A stretch of 64,000 nt of DNA from Dryococelus australis (taxonomy: Eukaryota > Arthropoda > Insecta > Phasmatodea > Phasmatidae), in assembly GCA_029891345.1 (NCBI GenBank), contig CM056993.1:224077924-224141923 (forward strand). Direction: 5' to 3'. Made by a program: the position numbers and the translations under genes. Below are positions 36,990 to 49,263 of the stretch, one piece after another; within the stretch, counting starts at the first letter, position 1, and each line of letters starts with the position of its first letter. The notes below the pieces were generated by a model. The model saw only the letters and a list, made by a program, of their open reading frames with translations, had not been told where the DNA came from and did no database searches.

Positions 36990-38955
36990 TTTGTAACTTT
37001 ACCATTAATCCCTATGATTTTTTGGTAGTCCACTCTAGCACATTCACATCCTGCCTTGCAGTTGCAGACCACAAGGTGAAGTAGACTTTGAGGTGCTGGT
37101 TCTTTAAGAGACAACACTGGCTTAGGCGTCTATTTTCCAACTTCCAGCCCCAATCAGTTGCTAGCAAGTCAATACCTCACCACTGTTGGTTGTACTTGGT
37201 GAAAACCTGGCAAAGAATGCTGACAAGCAGCTACTGTTGTTGGAGGCAGTGTAGCTAAGTCAAATCTCGCGTTCACTTTCTGCTTGACAACTGGTCTTAG
37301 GTACATAAGGTACCTCATCATATCCAAACTGTCATCTGGCTTAGCCCCATACATTCAAAGAAGAAATGCCTCACCTGCTGCAGCTATTACATCGGCAGAA
37401 GAGTGAGAGTCGTTAAAGACTTGTAATTGATTACGCATAGCATATTCTGTCAGTCTCTTGAATGAAATTTTCTTTCCTTTGCAATATGGAGCAGTAGTAG
37501 TATCACATCCCGTAACAGCATGTAGAAACAGCAAGTTGTTTACCGTATCACCAAGCGCACACTGTAATGTTTCACTGCTGTACAACTTATTTGGGTGAGA
37601 TTTGCTTCCGGGAATTAGCATTTTTATATCTGTATCTGACTTTGCAAGGGCACACAGGTAAACCAAAATGTCTGTATCCTCTCCTACTAAAACTGATGTA
37701 GCACCAGAGTCTGCTATTTATATTGCTGTAGATACTATTAGACTATCAGCATCTGCTAATGCATGATAAACTTCACAGCCAGCAGTTTCCAAGTGTGTAG
37801 CAAGGAGAGCAATAAGCTGTACATTGTTATGTGTTAGAAAAGAAATCCTGCTTTGACATTGACGCTTGCATGTGATTTTCCACAATCACTTGTCTGCTTG
37901 ATGATTTTCCTGCACATTGAGAGTGTTCCTCATCTTTTGTACTGGAAACACCATAGCCGTTAAACAGAACATTAGCAAATCCATACATAACTTGGTGAAG
38001 AAAGTGGCCTCAATAAACTATATAAGTTGCTGACGATGGTAAGGCACACTCACAAGAGGCCAAAGCTTGTAATACTAAACTAAAGGATTATTCATTTCCT
38101 TTCCGAAATGAACAGTCATCAAAGAGGGCTGGTGGCCAAGCAGCCAGTTTATATATCAAATAACAGCCCAACTTTTTTTCACTCCTGACAATACAGACTA
38201 CCCGGTGGGGATTGACACATACGTCTTCATCTCGCATCCTCGTAGTCTTAGTCACACTTTCCAAAGACAGCACACTGTTTTTCCGCTGCAGATAAACGTC
38301 ACTGAATACTTTTCCTTCCATTGCCTTCATGGATGCTTTCCTAATAGATAGGGCATTGTAACAGTTTATATCTTCAATGGCCACAACACCACTTGACAAG
38401 GATCCAAGGAGAGGTGAGCTCCAATAAAATGGGTTTTGGAGGCATCACCAATCAAGAAACATTTTCATATTTGCTATGTCACTACTTTGTTGGGACTCAC
38501 GTAGCTCAATATGCTGCTCAGAACTGATACTCGACACTCCATTCAAAACCTCCACAGCATTGACAACTCTGGATGTTGCAGGCATGGAATGGAATGGATC
38601 CATTTTGCTATGGTTGAGGGTGAGATATCACATCCATGAGTAAGACTCCCTGTTGGTGTAACAGTCCATATTCCAGACCAACATTTGTCAGATCTGCTCA
38701 CTGTGAAATATCCAAGCATGGCGAACTTGTTGAAATCTTCCGGTTTATAATAGTCTCAATCTGTCGGATTTGTTGCTGCTGTTGCATAATGATGATGCCC
38801 AGCTTCATGTAGATAGGGTAGCATAAGTTGCATACTGTAAATATGCAGCTGCCAATTTCCAGAACATTCTGCTCTAACAAAGAGAGGCATAATACCAACA
38901 ACCTTAATGTATTAGACCCACAGTTTTTCAGTTCAGCTGGAGGCATCTCTTCCAA
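36990..38955 (-). pseudogene. PIN/FEN-like multicopy arthropod gene family, pseudogene
   Basis: Read on the minus strand in broken frames, this follows a protein family known to me as uncharacterised, multicopy arthropod proteins. Pieces in order: EIGSCIFTVCNLCYPIYMK, YFTVSRSDKCWSGIW, then SSGVVAIEDINCYNAL (38399), ADADSLIVSTAI (about 37720-37755), LVGEDTDILVYL, HAVTGCDTTTAPYCKGKK (37480s), DLATLPPTTVAACQHSL, and a Cys-rich end with CNCKAGCECARV. The spaced acidic motifs (DAD, GEDTD, GCDT) resemble the metal-binding pattern of PIN/FEN-type nucleases; that is my inference. Stops and frameshifts interrupt it. Its 5' end abuts the DNA-element copy at 39002. Gypsy-like or host origin is unlikely. 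Confidence 0.7.
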
Positions 38956-39001
38956 ATTTTCGTCAAAGAGAGTTACAATTTATTGTAGGATACTAACAAT
39001 A

Positions 39002-39981
39002 GTCCATTCCCGATTGGACGCGAATTATGAAAATCAATCTTTGAAAAACACTCTAGGTGAACATGTCAACCAGTTTTTTCAATAACCTGTATTCTACAAA
39101 TATATAACACTGCGGTTAACTTTAGAGAACTGTATTATTGAATAAATTAAACTTTACCTTAATATATTCTATAACTTGTAATATTTATTTCTTTTTAAAT
39201 ATGAATTTACAACAGCTAGAGCAACGACATGTTGGCAAACAGCCGGTAAGAAATAGTTCACAGTTAAAATATTATTTTAACCTAGTTTTTTGTATACTAT
39301 TTCCAAATTAAACAGTAGTTCCGATGGCAACAAATCTCATTTTCACAGTTTAAAATAACAGCGGAAAATATTGTGAGTAAGCCGTAATGGTACGGTGTTG
39401 TTTTATTGAGCGAGAGCAACTTTTGAAGCAACTGTCTGCTGAGCGAGTTTTGTCGCTCTCTCTCTCTGTATTTGTTTCTTTCACACTCTGGAAATTTCAC
39501 TTCACTAGTACGTGATGAAATTGTACATGTTTTCAATTGTAGCATATTTCATACTTAATACACCAAAATAATGATTTTTGAATTTGTAATTTACAACTGA
39601 AAAGGGATTTTAATGTTGGAATACTTATTTTAATATATTAAGGTATGATGGCGGGGCAGAAACAATGTGAAGTTGGCAGACGTGGCGAGCCATGACATGG
39701 TGTGTTGCTGTTTTACCAAACGAAGCGTAAATTATACTTACTCAGAAAAATACTTCAAATTAACACATCACATTTGTAGACGTTGTGTTTTTTAAAACTA
39801 CCTAAGCAAGTTACGATGTTGTGATAAATCTGTGTTTCCACAGCAGTAATAAATATACTGTTACGGTGTGTTTCGTTAACCACTGCATGTGAAAAGCAGT
39901 AGCATGGCTGTTTGGTGATAGTTACGCTAGATCTGTGTATAAGTGATTTCAAATATTTGATGGCAACTATTTATACATTTA
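39002..39981 (+). mobile_element. TA-flanked non-autonomous DNA element, copy 4 (3' truncated)
   Basis: It begins after TA (39000-39001) with GTCCATTCCCGATTGGACGC and follows the complete copy for about 980 bp until the ACTATTTATACATTT stretch, then stops. It lies just upstream of the PIN-like pseudogene within the 4.27-kb element. Confidence 0.85.
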
Positions 39982-40084
39982 TACACTATTAATACAGAAG
40001 CCAAACAATGCAAAATAAAGAAAAGTTAGATTTTCATTTTTGAAAAAAATATAAATATTGGTACCATTAACATATGAACCCCAT

Positions 40085-40502
<418 letters not shown>

Positions 40503-40630
40503 CTGGGTTTTGGCACAAAATGAGTTAATTTTCCTGGACTATGGGTATTCTGTCTAATAAATCTGGTTATGATAAGCTCACGTTCTTGTTGCACCAACTT
40601 TAATGACCAGCAGTGTAGATCAGAACCCAC

Positions 40631-40771
40631 CTGTGATTGAGCTGCAGTAAATAGGCTGGTTGAAAGTCTTTCTCAAGCCACCATAATGGTCATAGTGAAA
40701 ATGTGTCAGAAAATAGGTTGTGATTCCTGGTAGAGGGCCATTTTTGAAAGCATCAACAGCAAATGATGTGT
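40631..40771 (-). CDS. DCLRE1A: SNM1A exon with metallo-beta-lactamase HxHxDH motif
   Basis: A 141-nt exon on the minus strand, phase 1 at both ends. The acceptor is TTTTACAG just above 40771 and the donor is GTGGGT from 40630 down. It encodes FAVDAFKNG (the Asp is motif 1 of the metallo-beta-lactamase fold) and [14 protein letters not shown], an intact HxHxDH zinc-binding motif 2, then PIYCSSITG. In SNM1-family nucleases these residues bind the metal that catalyses 5'-3' exonuclease digestion during interstrand cross-link repair in the nucleus. The match to vertebrate SNM1A in this segment is close by eye. The next exons, with motifs 3-4 and the beta-CASP domain, were not found. Confidence 0.92.
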
Positions 40772-41079
40772 CTGTAAAATAAGCACATACAATCAAACAC
40801 CACCACATAAATTGTACATACACTATGCTTTCAATTGTCAAAGGTCACCCCTTTGCTGCCAGTGAACTTGCCCAATGCCCAGTAGGACGTCACGCATATA
40901 CAAATCCACAAATTTTTTTTTATCATTCCTAATTTTTTTAATAAGTACTCAACACTACACATAGATTAATACCTTCAACAGATACTTCCATATTGTTTAA
41001 TGCAAGAATTCACCACATTCACTCTATCATAGTTTTTTAAACTCATTATTCAAGAACGGAAGTTTCTTACTAAAAAACG

Positions 41080-41463
41080 CTGTGTTTGGGAGTCTGCTGT
41101 GGCCAAACCAAAAAAGGGGGGTTAAGCCAACCCTCCTTCACACGTCTCCCATCCTTCCTCTTTGCCAACCAACCCCCCCCCCCCCCCCCATGAGAGGAGT
41201 AAAGAGTGAGTGAGTGAGTGAAGAGATTTGGGCAGCTCTTAACAGCGAAGTCTTGAGAGCCGATGAGGGTGATTGAAGTGAATATAGAGTGGCACCAGAA
41301 TGAAGGGGCGGAGGAAACGGGAGATCCCCAAGAAAACTCGCCGACAAATGGCATAGTCCAACATGATTCCCACTTGTCAAAATTTGGTGACCCGGCCGGG
41401 GATTAAACCCGGTTCACCTTGGTGGGAGGCGAGTGTGCTATTCGCTCAGCCACCACAGCCCCT
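41080..41463 (-). mobile_element. tRNA-derived SINE
   Basis: Read on the minus strand from 41463, GGGCTGTGGTGGCTGAGCGA gives a pol III A box (TGGCTGAGCGAA, 41440-41452). About 50 nt on, GGTTTAATCCC (about 41399-41409) is a B box. The head resembles a tRNA (CCTCCCACC-anticodon-arm-like region and a closing GGCCGGGTCACC). It continues as a non-tRNA body with a (C)17 run at 41173-41189 and GAGT repeats. It lies antisense-free, in the same orientation as SNM1A, in its intron. Confidence 0.8.
41173..41189. repeat. Homopolymer (C)17
   Basis: Seventeen C residues within the SINE body, followed 16 bases later by a GAGT tetranucleotide run (about 41203-41220). Confidence 0.9.
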
Positions 41464-42017
41464 CTGTGGGAGGAGAGAACTGGATAAGTAGGGTATGTTT
41501 TGCATTTTCAAAAATTTTTGTATGTCCCCAGTTTCATCTAATTTACTTGAGATTTCACAGGAGACAGTCTTTTTATACCCCACCGTCACCCCATATGAGA
41601 TTAGGACATTTGAACCTACCCCCAACCCTCCCCGACCAAAATTTCCCCCTTTCCCATTTTTCATATTCAAAAAATCCTATATGGCTCATTTTTCATCGTA
41701 TTTAGTTGAAATTTGATGTGTGGGCGTATTTCACACATCATAATTATGGTACTGTGTACCATAACTTTGGTGTTTAATAAAATAATTTCAAAATGCATAC
41801 CATATTTTACTCTACTACTCACCAGCATTCTACATACCTATGGCACATCACTGTTGTAATAAAAGAAGTCCAGATAAAATTAAAAAAGTGAATAAATGTA
41901 CCATAATTTTACAATTTTGCAGGCTTAGAAAGTGCGAGCAAGTACTTGCAAAACATTTCTAAGCGGGCTATTAATCTAAAAAAAATGGTATGTATATACC
42001 ATAATTCATCTATTTCG

Positions 42018-42108
42018 TGAGCTTGGGAGGTGCAGGGGTCAATATTGTGGACTTTGAAGGTGTGCGGGTCAATTTTGTAGGCTTGGAAGTTGCGCGGGTC
42101 GAAATGTG
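42018..42108. repeat. 30-bp tandem repeat x3
   Basis: Three degenerate units with a shared core of GGGTCAAT preceded by GCTTGGGAGGTGC, CTTTGAAGGTGTGC and GCTTGGAAGTTGC. Noncoding, in an SNM1A intron. Confidence 0.8.
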
Positions 42109-42474
42109 CGAGCGAGCTCCGTTAGGCACAAGCGAGCACATGTAGGAATTCCCAAACAAAACTGTACCATAAAATAACTTTCATACAATAATTCTTTCGT
42201 CGTGCCTAAATATTTTACCCTATTACCTGCGTCACCAACGATGACCTTGCATGTGAATTCCATGGGCCCATCCCTTGGTCTAAAATTTATTCAAATCAGG
42301 TGTAAATAGCCAAGTTTCACAAAGTATAACAATATACTAGTATGACAGTAAACCATTTTCACACTACAGTTTCACAAACACAGCACATACATAAAACAAA
42401 ACTTTTACTGTAATTTCAAAATATAGTAATTCCCAGCTGTGACAACTACATAAGTTGTTAGCAACTGCTCTAAC

Positions 42475-42648
42475 CTGGAATTCTTTTGTAGTGCGGGCAG
42501 GCCTTGTATACACTTCCAGTACTGACTGAGCTACTGGACACACTACCATGACTCTGAAGAGGAACATGCAGATGCTTGTCTTGCAACCCAGGCATCAGCT
42601 GTTGCCACTGATATTTAGCAGACAAGTTTTTACTACGACTCACAATAC
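42475..42648 (-). CDS. DCLRE1A: SNM1A linker exon before the nuclease domain
   Basis: 174 nt, phase 1 at both ends. The acceptor is ATTTTCAG above 42648 and the donor is GTTAGA from 42474 down. It encodes a Ser-rich linker (KYQWQQLMPGLQDKHLHVP, then SSSSVSTGSVY) and ends ACPHYKRIP, which matches the conserved CPfYKkIPGT stretch opening the SNM1A nuclease domain. Joined in phase to the next exon it reads [12 protein letters not shown] 92-nt intron (42649-42740) separates it from the central exon. Confidence 0.9.
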
Positions 42649-42740
42649 CTGAAAATAAATTAATGTTGACACTTGATTATGTGTTGCTGGTATACATAAA
42701 AAATTATGAAGTTAAAGGGAAAATAATCTCAACTGCTTAC

Positions 42741-43745
42741 TCTCATTATGATCCGTAATAGTAGAGTCCAGTAGCACAGTTGATGTGCTTGATGCATAGG
42801 AACTGCTTTCAACCAGGAGCTTCGATGATAGTGAACTGCTGGCAACAACGTTCGGCCCACTGTCCTCGTCAATAAAAATACCATCATGATCAGCACTCTG
42901 TGGCACACACTCTTTGGCAGTTGTGGATAATTTGACGTTTGTACTGTTGACACTAATGCCAGAGTCCCCGACAACACAGTTTACTTGCATGTTTTTTGAA
43001 CACTCGCACACTGTAACCTTGATGCTACCTATTCTTGCCCCGGAACATGAATCCATGCCCACCTTCTCCCAACCGTCATTACCACATGACACTTGTATCT
43101 TTACTGGACTTTCCAGCTGAGCATTACCATTTTTACTTGGAGACAACACAACGGACAGAATTGCACGCAAAGACTTTTCACAGACGTTGTCACTGTTGCC
43201 TTCCTCAGATTCAAAACAAACATCCTCGCAGGGAACTCTACATGTTTCAACATGTCCACTTTTACTTTTCTCAACACAATCATCCACATTATTATACGCA
43301 CAAACATTTATTGCTTCCCTTTCACTGCCACAAATGCTATTTTGATATGAAGAATGTACATTGGGTAAAACCGATCGCAAGTTTTCATCTCCAGATTTCA
43401 ACATTCTTTCATCACACAAATATTCTTCAGGAACATTATTTTCCTCTAAACCAGAGTAAGTTGACAATTCGGCTGGCTCGTAGCATAAAACTGAAGGCAG
43501 TTTTGAATGACTGTGGTTTAACAACCAATTTAAAGATTTTGTTGAGCTACTGTTGCAATCACTATCACTATAAATGAGCTTTTTCTTGACTTGTTGCACT
43601 TTGAAAGGACTGTGAACAACTATTGCATCATCATGAGCCACTACAGGAGACTTTCCAGTACTTCGGGCCTTTGCAAGAGCTGTGTGTGCATAGTCTCGAT
43701 AATGGAATACACTGGTGCTTGAACAATTCTCACCTTCACTGCACT
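42741..43745 (-). CDS. DCLRE1A: SNM1A large central exon (disordered region)
   Basis: A 1005-nt exon with one uninterrupted frame of 335 codons, phase 1 at both ends. The acceptor is ATTGCAG above 43745 and the donor is GTAAGC from 42740 down. The protein is rich in Ser, Asn, Glu and Cys, with an acidic start (ECSEGENCSS), a basic patch VQQVKKKLIYSDSD and an acidic end. There is no globular domain, as expected of the long poorly conserved middle of SNM1A. An intact frame of this length, flanked by consistent splice sites, shows the exon has been under coding constraint. Plus-strand frames opposite it (for example 43035-43577) are shadows. Confidence 0.9.
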
Positions 43746-45132
43746 CTGCAATTATTTTCACAAAATGAAATTTCAATAAAACAACACTCTCACAGCATCA
43801 CTTTCCTATCATAAAAACATAAAATTATATAATACAGCTTGTCCGAATGACAACAAAAGTTGGCAGTGATAGTACATAGTGGCAAATTTAAAGGCACTTT
43901 GTACAGATTTTAAACACTTCTACTGCAGCAATAATAAGCTAACATCCTTAAAAGTACTGACTCTGATAAACACAAAACTTTAAGGTACTGAAATTTAAGT
44001 GTAAAAAAAATTTATTATCCTGGATTTCAATTTACTTGTTTAACATTTTCAAAAGGAATACAAGTTTTTGTAACTACAAAATAATGAAAAACTGTTATCA
44101 AACAAATGAAATTAACAAAATCCTTGGTAAAATTATACAGCAGTGTTGATATCATAAAAGACAAGTTAAAGATGGAAAAATATAACTGTTAATGGCTCCA
44201 GTAATTTTTTAGAATATTTGTGATTAAGATTGTAATTATTACAGCCTTGTGGGATTTCACTCTGGAGCAACTTTGTAGCCAAAAGTAATCCTAACAAATA
44301 AACTTCTATATCACAAAATAAAATCTAAATATAACACACGCAAAATATTAGAAGGATTCTCTTATAATTGTACACATTTTGTAATATATACAATCGTTAT
44401 ATATAATTTTTAAAAATTAGCATGTCACTTTCATTCTTCAGTACAATACAACAAATCCATCTGTAAGGATATTGTACACATAACCTAATCAATGAGTTTT
44501 ACTGAGGTGATCGGTGGCTCATGGAGTAGTGTGGTTTACATCAAGCCAAATGAATGTAATTCTAAAATAGACCCTGGGCAACAACTTGGGCAAGGATAAC
44601 TCCATTACCACTTTCTCCACTTTACATTCTCTGCTTCAATTTTCACTAACTTGTCAATTTACCAGCTGCTACCACAGAATAATTGCATCTGTTTCCGGTC
44701 TTCTTAATTTACCAACATTGTAAGTAGCCAGTGGACATAGTTAACATAATATAAAACTAATATAATATAATATCAATGAGGTTGTTCTCTTGTTATGTCT
44801 GTTAACTTGAATTTGGTGATATGTCATGGGAAACTGCTAATACCAATTCTGAATGCTGTTCTTCCATGAGGATGTATTTAACTCCACTGCTTTGATTTGC
44901 AAATATCGTATTTACTCTATTCCAAGCCGCACATTTTTTTGAAAAATATTTTTTTAAAAACAAGGGTGCTGCTTAGAATCAAGTACTATCAATTTTTTGA
45001 CCTGAAAAACATTTTTAGTGCAACTGTAATTGCATAGTTACTTTTAGTTGCTATGACCATGCCATTCATTGTATACATATATAATAAAATAAAATATTCA
45101 TTTTCCGATTTTTAAAATAACATAGGTAAGTT

Positions 45133-45393
45133 TTAAAAAACTCTGTAAATGTCCTGAATAAAATTATTTAAATAAGGTATACGTACTACATGAAATTGGT
45201 TACAGAAATTACCTGTTCTACAGGCAAAATAGTATGCAAAACATGAAATATTGTTTTTCGTGGTAATTTCATAACAAATCATGTTGAATTCATTCTCCGT
45301 AATGTGAAAAACATCTTCCAAAAAAGACTGGAAATGTTCATAGTAACCAATCAGGTGGACGTATCTATGCAGAAACAGGATCAAGAGCAACAT
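45133..45393 (-). other. Unassigned 86-codon frame in SNM1A intron
   Basis: A protein-like minus frame (YYEHFQSFLEDVFHITE, then CYEITTKNN and YYFACRTG) ends near GTAATT, a possible donor at about 45213, and is preceded by TTTCTGCATAG, a possible acceptor. It might be a cassette exon or a transposon scrap. The SNM1A exons on either side join in phase without it. No family recognised. Confidence 0.2.
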
Positions 45394-46379
45394 GCCATAT
45401 CTTTACCTTTAATGAACAGTGCAACTGTCTAGTGAGAAACCTAGCAACTGCACATTGGAGTAACAGTGCAGCTATCTAGTAATCACGCACCAAATACATG
45501 TTAGCAAAACAATGTGGCCATCAATCACATCATCATACAATTTCACAAGATGTACGCCTTCTTGAAAATAGTGTACACATTATTTTTAAACAAAATCAAT
45601 AAATGAATTGCATAGCTTAAAAATTTGAATTATAGTTGCAATACTCTTTTAAAAATTCAGACAATGATACTGTAAAATACATACTGGTCATTTGCATTGT
45701 GAATAGCCTCTTCTACAACCAACTTGGTACTAAAGGTTACTGGCATGTCTACAATTGATGTTAAAAGGTTTAGAAATAAAACAAAGGTAGGTGTATATAT
45801 TCAAATATTTTAAATTATGTTGGTAATCTTACAAATATATTTTGTAAACAAACTGATTCCGCAGACTTTACAGTTATGTTGAATTTCTTTTTCAAATACT
45901 TTTTGTATTATTTAATTGATTTTGTACAACTTTTAAAGTCTTGTATTTGATGTTTAGCGCAGCGGCAATGTTTAATGTTAGTCTTCACGGATTCTCAACT
46001 TATTATAACACATTATTGTAGCATCAATGTGATTGTAGCCAAGCGTTATGGCTGTAAGTAACATTTTAAATGATTGTGCTTGCGTTGGTCATGCCGTATT
46101 TGTTAAACAATGGGATTAAAACTGAATACTTAATTTATTGCGACAGAAAAAACATGTGCATGATTTTATTTCTCTGGAAAAAAATGTGATTATTTTTGCA
46201 GAATATACAGGTTGTCCACAAAGAAATGCCCTGATTTGAGATGTGTTATAAATGTCAGTAAATGCCATTTTCTTAGTTTTGCTCATTCTTCTGTGTACTG
46301 CAGATGTTCAAATTACCACCTACATTTGCACGCTTCTATCGGCTGCCGCCTGGAGCGCGGCAATTAGTTTATGCCAAAA

Positions 46380-46821
46380 ATGGCATCGGTTCAGCAAAAA
46401 GCGCAGGTAGTTGTATGGTTTACAGAGTTTGTCTATCATGATGGTGCTAAGGGAGTTTTGACATGTTTTTCAGACAGCAGTACCTAATAAACAGATGATT
46501 AAGAAATGGCATTGCAAGTTTCTAGCTAAGGGGAATGTTTTGAAAGGAACAGGTGGAGGCCGGAAACGTGTCTCCAACAAACACGTTGAGAACATCAAGC
46601 AAGCATTCTCCCGCAGTCCAAGGAAGTCAATTCGCCGGGTTTCTTAAGAACTGCAGATGCCACGATTGACTATCCAAAACGTGCTTTGAAAGCGGTTGCA
46701 TCTATATGCCTACAAGGTGCAGATTCTGCAGGAGCTGACACCCGAAGTCAAACCACAGCAATACCAGTTTGCCTGTGAGGTGCTGGAGCAAATCAACAGA
46801 GACGACTATCATATAAATACA
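46380..46821 (+). pseudogene. mariner-like transposase N-terminal fragment
   Basis: It starts at ATG 46380 (MASVQQKAQVVVWFTEF), then in another frame NKQMIKKWHCKFLAKGNVLK, GGGRKRVSNKHVENIKQAF, RSPRKSIRRVS, and LQELTPEVKPQQYQFACEVL. This is the order of the helix-turn-helix DNA-binding half of a mariner/Tc1-superfamily transposase (...i.rWy..F...G.......GRprvse..ve.v...f..sPrkS.rr.s). It carries a frameshift and stops; the catalytic half is missing. The start near 46205 (ACAGGTTGTCCACAAAGAAAT) resembles the terminal repeat of this kind of element. Confidence 0.75.
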
Positions 46822-47439
46822 GTGGCTGGTAAGCTATTTTAAATTGATGAATTGAACTTGGCCGCTGGAGAGAAGCAGGCAATGCAATTATTTACTTCCA
46901 AAATCACAATATTATCATTTTAAAGAGTGAAATATATATTTTTTTATGGAAAACCATTTCTGTCTCACGTAAAATTAAATTCCCTACTGAAGTGGTGGTT
47001 TAACCTGTGACCTAATATGTATACCAATAATTTTTTCCCAGGATGGCAGGATTTGTACTTCTAACAAATTCATTACATTACTTGGTAGATGCAGTGTTTC
47101 AAGTTACAGGGTCCACTGTTTTGTTTACTCTTTTATTTACAATTTTCCATTCCTGTGTTCAAATGCTCTGAATTCAGTGAATTTATGTACCATTTTCTGT
47201 CTTGTTCTAAGATTTTTTTTTGTAAATGCCTTGAACGTGACTTACATAATTCATAACCCCAAAAATAAAATTTTTATTTACGTAATTAAAAAGATATATA
47301 CCTTTATGTCTGTTGTAGATGAAATGGTACATTTTAAAATACCTTTTTGTTGTATTTTGGTGATGTTTTTAGACTTAGGGAGTCTTAACGTTTCATGGAA
47401 TATGCCGATGTGGAGAGTGTGTCTACATGTAATTAAAGT

Positions 47440-47700
47440 TGGTTGGAGGTATCTGATCTGTATAATCAAAACTGTGTGGAACCACCTTTTGTTGTGGGTG
47501 ATCAAGTGATGTGCCGCAGTTTTCAACTTGCTGATGTAGCGAGGGATTTAAGTGGAAAATTGTTGCCGAAGTAGTCAGGGTCATATTTGTGAAAAAATTC
47601 CTAGGTCCTAACACTGTGTTACTGGATGTTCCCGACTCTTACCTTGAGTTCTGAAAAGCCTATGTAATCCTTCTTAAAAGAATATTTCCTCAGGAAGTAT
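47440..47700 (+). pseudogene. Ty3/gypsy integrase C-terminal fragment
   Basis: Plus-strand frames give VGDQVMCRSFQLADVARDLS, GKLLPK then a stop where the family has W.GP, and, after a shift, PNTVLLDVPDSYLEF. This follows the integrase C-terminal pattern GD.V..r...LS.a..g.s.KL.p.w.GP, then TV.L.dp. It is a short scrap with at least three stops. Confidence 0.6.
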
Positions 47701-47759
47701 GATTATTAGTAATGGCATATTGAGATTTGTTTCCTTTTAGAAACTGACTTCTTACTTCT

Positions 47760-49080
47760 CTATACTATGGATTCTTTACTTCCTGTTTTCACGTTTCGCT
47801 GGCAGCACCTGAACGCTGGCTGGAGGGCCTTGACGCTCCAAAGATGTTCTCTAGATCTAGTAGTTGTGTACATGCGCATGACCCTACCTTCCACCAAAGC
47901 ACTTAAAATGACGCCTGCTGTTGCCAGATGTGATGCTTGCCGGAAGAAGAGCTGCCCTTTGCCGTATGCAATGGTGTGTGGCATTGATTGCTTCTTTCTG
48001 GAATACCCTTTAAAGAGGACCAGCAACGTCATGATCTCAACTCTCTCTTCCTTATTCTACCCTACATTCTTTAGCTCTCCTTTAAGCGCTCTTCAGTGTG
48101 CTAATAACTGTTCTATGTGCTTTGTTCGCAAATGTACTGATGGTGCACCAGGTGATGTTCTCCTGTGATGAACATGTGTTTTGATACGCAGCCCGGCAGT
48201 GCGTCTGGAATGGGAGTTCAGATACAAACTGTTAAAGATGACTTCCTTCATTAGTTCTATGAACTCAGTTTCTTTGAACACCCTGGAGGGTTGCTTTTGC
48301 AGGGGGAGGCTGTGTCAGAAGCCATGCCACATTCATACTTTCTAACATCAGTGCTCTCACATTCGAGTTGCACATCCAGAAACTCCTTTGCACTTCTAAC
48401 TCAATGCCCTGCTTTGCTATTCACTTTCTGCCTTCTCTAAGCGTGATGCTGAGTACGTTCTGGCTTCGGCCGGGCCTCGTTCAGTTGTGCAAAACACTCT
48501 TTGTCTTGGATTTTGGTGGAGTACAGTATGCATGTAGTTGGTATAGAGTTATTGGGACGTACAATGTTGGTTATCTCACGTGCCGGTGGCGGCGATCCTT
48601 AGAGGTAAGGTGTAGGTGACGGTCGTTTAGTTTTTATCAACTCAAACCATAAAAATTTAATTGTTTTGGCACCACCTCCTAAATTCCCTTTGGGTTAGAG
48701 ATCTGAGATGTAGCCTAGTTTCGTTGCACTTTTGTGGGCACTCGCACGTCGTTGCATAAATTACCTTTGTCTCGGTTACCATTAATTAGTATTTTGAAAT
48801 TAAGTGAAGGATGATGTTGGATGGGTGCACCTGCCCTATTTGGATATTGGGGAACCAGTCCTGTTGGTTGCCCTCCACATTTGATCAGTAGTCGTTGCTT
48901 GCGACCTCTTTTGAATTTTTGGCTTGACGTGTAGTACGTTTCTGGTTAGGACGAATAACCACTTCTTTACCTAGAGTAGACCCCATTTTCGCTTTTGTGT
49001 TTTATACTTGTGTTAACATGAAAGTACCTTATTTTTGGATACATTGAACTTTTACTTATATTTTATCTCTAAATTATAAT
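47760..49080. other. GC-richer stretch in intron, unassigned
   Basis: It contains a 133-codon plus frame (47767-48168), an opposing 90-codon minus frame (47760-48032) and an 83-codon plus frame (48368-48619). None has a recognised domain. The composition differs from the flanking intron, so an unidentified transposon remnant is likely. Confidence 0.3.
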
Positions 49081-49263
49081 ATTTAATTCATTAATAATAT
49101 AAATAAAAATAGAGGAAAAAAAACTGATGTGTTGTTAAAGCATAGTATGAAATAATTCTTATGTAAAATATTATTACACTGAATGTGCATGAATGTGATG
49201 CATTGTCTCTTTGGAATAATTTTTTACACTAGGTGAAGATTATTTACATGAGGTGGGGGAATA

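Larger units (their letters stand above)
40772..42474 (-). other. DCLRE1A: SNM1A intron holding a SINE and tandem repeats
   Basis: A 1.70-kb phase-1 intron between the linker exon and the HxHxDH exon. Donor GTTAGA, acceptor TTTTACAG. It contains a tRNA-derived SINE (about 41080-41463), a degenerate ~150-bp duplication (about 41495-41715), recurrent TACCATAA strings (41739-42170) and a 30-bp x3 tandem repeat (42018-42108). Open frames over these repeats are not genes. Confidence 0.85.

Noticed and set aside
41385-41463. A functional tRNA gene
   Set aside because: A and B boxes are present, but the sequence continues into a long SINE body, and the head departs from a clean cloverleaf at the B-box arm.
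41433-41716. Proline-rich 90-codon plus frame
   Set aside because: It covers the SINE edge and a degenerate duplication within an SNM1A intron, antisense to the gene.
43035-43577. 180-codon plus-strand frame
   Set aside because: It lies opposite the SNM1A central exon, which has matching splice sites and phases; the plus frame is a shadow of it.
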